A stretch of DNA of 64,000 nucleotides from Catenulispora pinisilvae. Its GTDB lineage: Bacteria; Actinomycetota; Actinomycetes; Streptomycetales; Catenulisporaceae. The stretch covers positions 45,740 to 109,739 of the forward strand of contig NZ_JAAFZA010000006.1 of NCBI RefSeq assembly GCF_015356865.1, given 5' to 3'. Made by a program: the position numbers and the translations under genes. Positions 61,108 through 64,000 of the stretch are shown here, in pieces; position 1 is the stretch's first letter; the number at the start of each line of letters is the position of its first letter. Below the pieces are notes generated by a model. The model saw only the letters and a list, made by a program, of their open reading frames with translations, searched no databases and was not told the origin of the DNA.

Positions 61108-61857
61108 ATGCCAACTTCGGATCTGACCGGGACCACCGCGCTCGTCACCGGCGCGGCGGGGGGATTCGGCCGCGCGGTGACCTCGGCCCTGGTCGCGGCC
61201 GGGGCCCAGGTGGTCACGGTGGTCCGGGACCAGGGCGCGGCCGCCGGCCTGACCGAGGAGTTCGGCGCGTCCGTCACCCCCGCAGTGGCCGACGCCGCCG
61301 ACCCGGTGGCCGCCGGACGCCTGCTCGACACGTACCGGCCCCGCACCGTGGTGCTCAACGCCGGAGTGGTCCCACTGGGCCGGGCACTGCAATTGCACAC
61401 CTGGGAGTCGTTCAGCCGGCCCTGGGAGGTGGACGTCAAGCAGGCGTTCAGCTGGGCCCGCGAGGCACTGTTGCTGCCTTTGGAACCGGGCAGCACCGTG
61501 GTGTCGGTCTCCAGCGGCGCCGCGATCGGCGGATCCCCGCTCAGCGGCGGCTACGCCGGCGCCAAGGCGACCGTCCGCTTCGTCTCCGCCTACGCGGCCG
61601 GCGAGGCCGAGCGTGCCGCCCTGGGCATCCGCTTCGTGGCGGTGCTGCCGACGCTGTCGCCCGGGACGGCGGTCGGCGCCGGCGGCGCCGCCGCATACGC
61701 GGCCCGCCAGGGCGTGCCGGTGGCCGACTTCGTGGCGGGCATGGGGCCGACGCTGACGCCGGAGCACGTGGGCAAGGCGGTGCTGGACATCGCTTCGGAC
61801 ACCTCGTTCGACCAGCTCGCGTACCTGCTGAAGCCCAACGGACCGGCGGCGCTGTAG
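61108..61857 (+). CDS. short-chain dehydrogenase/reductase
   Basis: 249 residues. Cofactor loop VTGAAGGFGRAVTSAL, NAGVVPLG and VVSVSSGAAIGGSPL, but the usual YxxxK reads GYAGAKATVR, keeping Tyr and Lys. The C-terminal VGAGGAAAYAARQGVPV is Gly/Ala-rich. It lies behind the P450 terminator with its own leader; it may still belong to the same physiological cluster. Confidence 0.88.
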   Translation: MPTSDLTGTTALVTGAAGGFGRAVTSALVAAGAQVVTVVRDQGAAAGLTEEFGASVTPAVADAADPVAAGRLLDTYRPRTVVLNAGVVPLGRALQLHTWESFSRPWEVDVKQAFSWAREALLLPLEPGSTVVSVSSGAAIGGSPLSGGYAGAKATVRFVSAYAAGEAERAALGIRFVAVLPTLSPGTAVGAGGAAAYAARQGVPVADFVAGMGPTLTPEHVGKAVLDIASDTSFDQLAYLLKPNGPAAL

Positions 61858-61866
61858 CCGTCGTGC

Positions 61867-61896
61867 GGTGCGGCGGCGGCGCACCGCCGCCGCACC
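61867..61896 (+). terminator. hairpin terminator after the SDR gene
   Basis: A perfect 13-bp GC stem (61867-61879 with 61884-61896), a four-base loop and GTTT following, 10 bp after the stop. Confidence 0.8.
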
Positions 61897-61933
61897 GTTT
61901 CATGGGCGTCCCGGGAACTGTCCCGCGGGCGCC

Positions 61934-62119
61934 CTATTCGAGTTCGGACTGCCAGAGCAGTTCGTCCGGGGTCAGGTTCTCGACCGGCGCCGGGTCATCA
62001 GGCTTGCGGTAAGGGCGGCCCTGGCCGGCCAAGCCGACGATGGATAATCCCCATACGGCGTATTTCGCCAGCCAGAGCGCCGACTTCGCCACCGCTCGTG
62101 CCGCACGGGCCGGGGTCAC
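61934..62119 (-). CDS. small membrane-associated protein, 61 residues
   Basis: GTG start with GGAGGTG five bases upstream. Basic N-terminus, one hydrophobic helix (about 13-33, LWLAKYAVWGLSIVGLAG) and an acidic C-terminus ending NLTPDELLWQSELE. I do not recognise a family. The good ribosome site, amphipathic layout and placement make it a likely real gene. Head to head with the carboxylase gene across a 15-bp repeat array. Confidence 0.6.
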   Translation of the reverse strand: MTPARAARAVAKSALWLAKYAVWGLSIVGLAGQGRPYRKPDDPAPVENLTPDELLWQSELE

Positions 62120-62145
62120 GGCACCACCTCCGCTCAGCTGTCACC

Positions 62146-62235
62146 GGGCTCTGTTTGACAGGGCTCTGTTCGGCAGGGCTCTTACTCGCCGGGCTCTGAT
62201 TCACCGGTGCTGATTCGCAGGACTCTGCTGTCGCC
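62146..62235. repeat. 15-bp tandem repeat x6 in the divergent promoter region of the carboxylase gene
   Basis: Units at 62146, 62161, 62176 and 62191 begin GGGCTCT; the units at 62206 and 62221 are more degenerate. The array lies between the small membrane-protein gene and the carboxylase gene, within the only 300-bp gap there; no other element is evident apart from the carboxylase ribosome site. Confidence 0.8.
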
Positions 62236-62421
62236 GACCAGCATTTCCCGGCGCGGGTCGGCTCGGCTTCTTCGACGCTGCCGCCCGTGCGCCTGCGCAC
62301 CTGCCCAAGCCTTGCGCGCCCGGCACCGGGCAATGTGGAAGGCGTGTCCCATTCGGCCCGCGGCTAGCTTGACCTCATTGGTTGGGTGTTCAACCGCCAC
62401 TGTCCAGGGGAGGGCCGGCCG

Positions 62422-64000
62422 GTGTTCAGTCGTGTCGCCATCGTCAACCGTGGTGAGGCCGCGATGCGGCTTGTCCATGCGGTCCGTGAGTTGAGTGCGC
62501 AAAGTGGCGTGTTGATCGAGACTGTCGCCTTGCACACCGATGTGGACCGGGATGCCACCTTCGTTCGTGAGGCCGATATCGCCTACGATCTGGGTCCGGC
62601 TGCTGCGCGGCCTTATCTTGATTTGAAGTTGTTGGAGCGGGCGCTGGTGGAGTGTGGCGCGGATGCGGCGTGGGTGGGTTGGGGGTTTGTCGCGGAGGAT
62701 CCGGCGTTCGCAGAGCTTTGCGACCGGATCGGTGTGACGTTCATCGGTCCGGATGCTGAGGCGATGCGTTCGCTCGGGGACAAGATCGGCGCGAAGTTGA
62801 TCGCCGAGGAGGTGGGTGTGCCGGTGGCGCCGTGGAGTCGCGGCGCGGTGGAGACGCTGGAGTCGGCGGTCCAGGCGGCGGGGCGGATCGGGTATCCGCT
62901 GATGTTGAAGGCTACTGCCGGTGGTGGGGGGCGCGGGATCCGGGTGATCACCGGCGAGGCTGAGCTGGTCGATGCGTATGAGCGGACCAGTCAGGAGGCG
63001 GCGCGGGCGTTCGGCTCCGGTGTGGTGTTCCTGGAGCGTTTGGTGACTGGGGCGCGGCATGTCGAGGTGCAGGTGATCGCCGATGGTCAGGGCACGGCGT
63101 GGGCGTTGGGTGTGCGTGATTGTTCGGTGCAGCGGCGTAATCAGAAGGTGATTGAGGAGTCGGCTTCGCCGGTGCTGAGCCCGGAGCAGGTCGCGGAGTT
63201 GAAGTCTTCGGCGGAGCGGTTGGCGGTGCGGGTGGGTTATCGGGGTGCGGCGACGGTGGAGTTTCTGTATCACCCCGGGGATCGGCAGTTCGCGTTTCTG
63301 GAGGTCAACACCCGGCTTCAGGTGGAGCATCCGATCACGGAGTTGACTACCGGTTTCGATCTGGTCAAGGCGCAGTTGCATGTGGCCGGCGGGGGCCGGT
63401 TGGAGGGTGCGCCGCCGGCTGAGCGTGGGCATGCTATCGAGGCGCGGCTTAATGCTGAGGATCCGGATCGTGATTTCGCTCCGTCTCCGGGTCGGATTGC
63501 GCGGTTGGATCTGCCGTCGGGTCCGGGGATCCGGGTGGATACCGGGGTGTCTGAGGGTGACACGATTCCGGCTGATTTCGATTCGATGATCGCGAAGGTG
63601 ATTGCCTACGGCCGGGATCGTGGCGAGGCTTTGGGGCGGTTGCGTCGGGCGATGGCTGAGACTTCGGTGGTGATCGAGGGCGGTACCACCAACAAGAGTT
63701 TCGTGCTGGATTTGTTGGATCAGCCGGAGGTGATCGATGCCTCGGCTGACACCGGCTGGATTGATCGGGTTCGGGCTGAGGGCCGGTTGGTTTCGCACCG
63801 CAACGCCGCGGTGGCGTTGGCCGCCGCCGCGATCGACGCCTACGAGGACGAGGAACAGGTGGAGCGGGCCCGGCTGTTGGCTACTGCCTCTGGTGGGCGT
63901 CCGCAGGTGCAGCATGAGTCGGGTCGGCCGTTGGATTTGAAGTTGCGTGGTGTGGGTTACCGGGTGCGGGTGGCGCAGGTCGGCGCGTCCCGGTTCCGGG
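62422..64000 (+). CDS. biotin-dependent acyl-CoA carboxylase, fused type, N-terminal biotin-carboxylase part (3' end outside window)
   Basis: GTG at 62422 with GGGGAGGG upstream; 526 codons remain open to the window end. Biotin carboxylase motifs are all present: VAIVNRGEAAMRLVHA, GWGFVAEDPAF, GDKIGAKLIAEE, the ATP-grasp loop KATAGGGGRGIRVI, HVEVQVIADGQG, RDCSVQRRNQKVIEE, FLEVNTRLQVEHPITE. The VNRGEAAMR start and GDKIGAKL are typical of the long single-chain actinobacterial acetyl/propionyl-CoA carboxylases (biotin carboxylase, carrier and carboxyltransferase in one protein). Third codon positions are noticeably richer in T than in neighbouring genes. Confidence 0.88.
   Translation, partial: MFSRVAIVNRGEAAMRLVHAVRELSAQSGVLIETVALHTDVDRDATFVREADIAYDLGPAAARPYLDLKLLERALVECGADAAWVGWGFVAEDPAFAELCDRIGVTFIGPDAEAMRSLGDKIGAKLIAEEVGVPVAPWSRGAVETLESAVQAAGRIGYPLMLKATAGGGGRGIRVITGEAELVDAYERTSQEAARAFGSGVVFLERLVTGARHVEVQVIADGQGTAWALGVRDCSVQRRNQKVIEESASPVLSPEQVAELKSSAERLAVRVGYRGAATVEFLYHPGDRQFAFLEVNTRLQVEHPITELTTGFDLVKAQLHVAGGGRLEGAPPAERGHAIEARLNAEDPDRDFAPSPGRIARLDLPSGPGIRVDTGVSEGDTIPADFDSMIAKVIAYGRDRGEALGRLRRAMAETSVVIEGGTTNKSFVLDLLDQPEVIDASADTGWIDRVRAEGRLVSHRNAAVALAAAAIDAYEDEEQVERARLLATASGGRPQVQHESGRPLDLKLRGVGYRVRVAQVGASRFR

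Noticed and set aside
46508..61857. A mobile island carrying the DUF1702/P450 genes
   Set aside because: No integrase, transposase, tRNA end or flanking direct repeats were seen, and the codon style matches the surroundings.

Overview
The window is high-GC DNA from a free-living actinomycete. Support for this comes from dense G/C-ending codons, many GTG and TTG starts, three families of mycothiol-dependent DinB-fold proteins, a deazaflavin(F420)-type nitroreductase-family protein, polyphosphate glucokinase, sugar ABC importers without their own ATPase, Tat- and Sec-exported glycosidases, and start codons preceded directly by a TANNNT box (leaderless transcripts). The secreted-glycosidase content suggests a soil genus such as Catenulispora, Actinospica or a Streptomyces relative; that placement is inference. 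I saw no rRNA, tRNA, CRISPR array, transposase or integrase.

Layout. 1-4.1 kb: end of a sugar-acid catabolic operon (SMP-30 lactonase, KDPG-type aldolase) followed by a large secreted arabinofuranosidase-like enzyme with two ricin-type lectin domains. 4.1-17.9 kb: small redox and stress units, many next to their own TetR repressor: a truncated cupin, an aldo/keto reductase, nitroreductase/TetR/FMN reductase sharing one operator motif, cyclopropane fatty acid synthase, TetR/secreted lipase, polyphosphate glucokinase, and TetR/quinone reductase/SDR/quinone reductase.

17.9-27.4 kb: a minus-strand urea-nitrogen locus: urea channel, ureA, a His-tailed CbiX/SirB-like protein, ureB, ureC, ureF, ureG, ureD and two ammonium transporters. 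No ureE is present. The His-tailed chelatase-like protein sits where a nickel carrier would be useful, and both Amt proteins carry Glu at the first twin-His position. 27.5-31.4 kb: an ABC exporter divergent from a two-component system, with a palindrome between them. 31.5-43.8 kb: a CocE-like hydrolase, a broken GH26 mannanase, two secreted GH18 enzymes, a GntR/UTRA regulator and an operon of sugar-binding lipoprotein, two permeases, GH4 phospho-glycosidase and BadF-type kinase. This reads as uptake and intracellular phosphorylation/hydrolysis of a (chito)oligosaccharide.

43.8-46.3 kb: XRE regulator/SDR/SnoaL-like protein and a short MetE-like protein. 46.5-61.9 kb: the least ordinary part. 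It holds two DUF1702 paralogues, an SgcJ/EcaC-type protein, a P450, a GMC oxidoreductase with a small partner, SDR and AhpD-like enzymes, three mycothiol/DinB-fold proteins, an ECF sigma factor with a SnoaL tail, and two AraC-type regulators with an unusual C-terminal domain. DUF1702 and SgcJ are known from enediyne clusters, but no polyketide synthase is in the window. The window closes with a small membrane protein and the start of a fused acyl-CoA carboxylase whose codon use differs from its neighbours.

Across the window, short tandem arrays (5-18 bp units) repeatedly lie beside stop codons or in 5' leaders.
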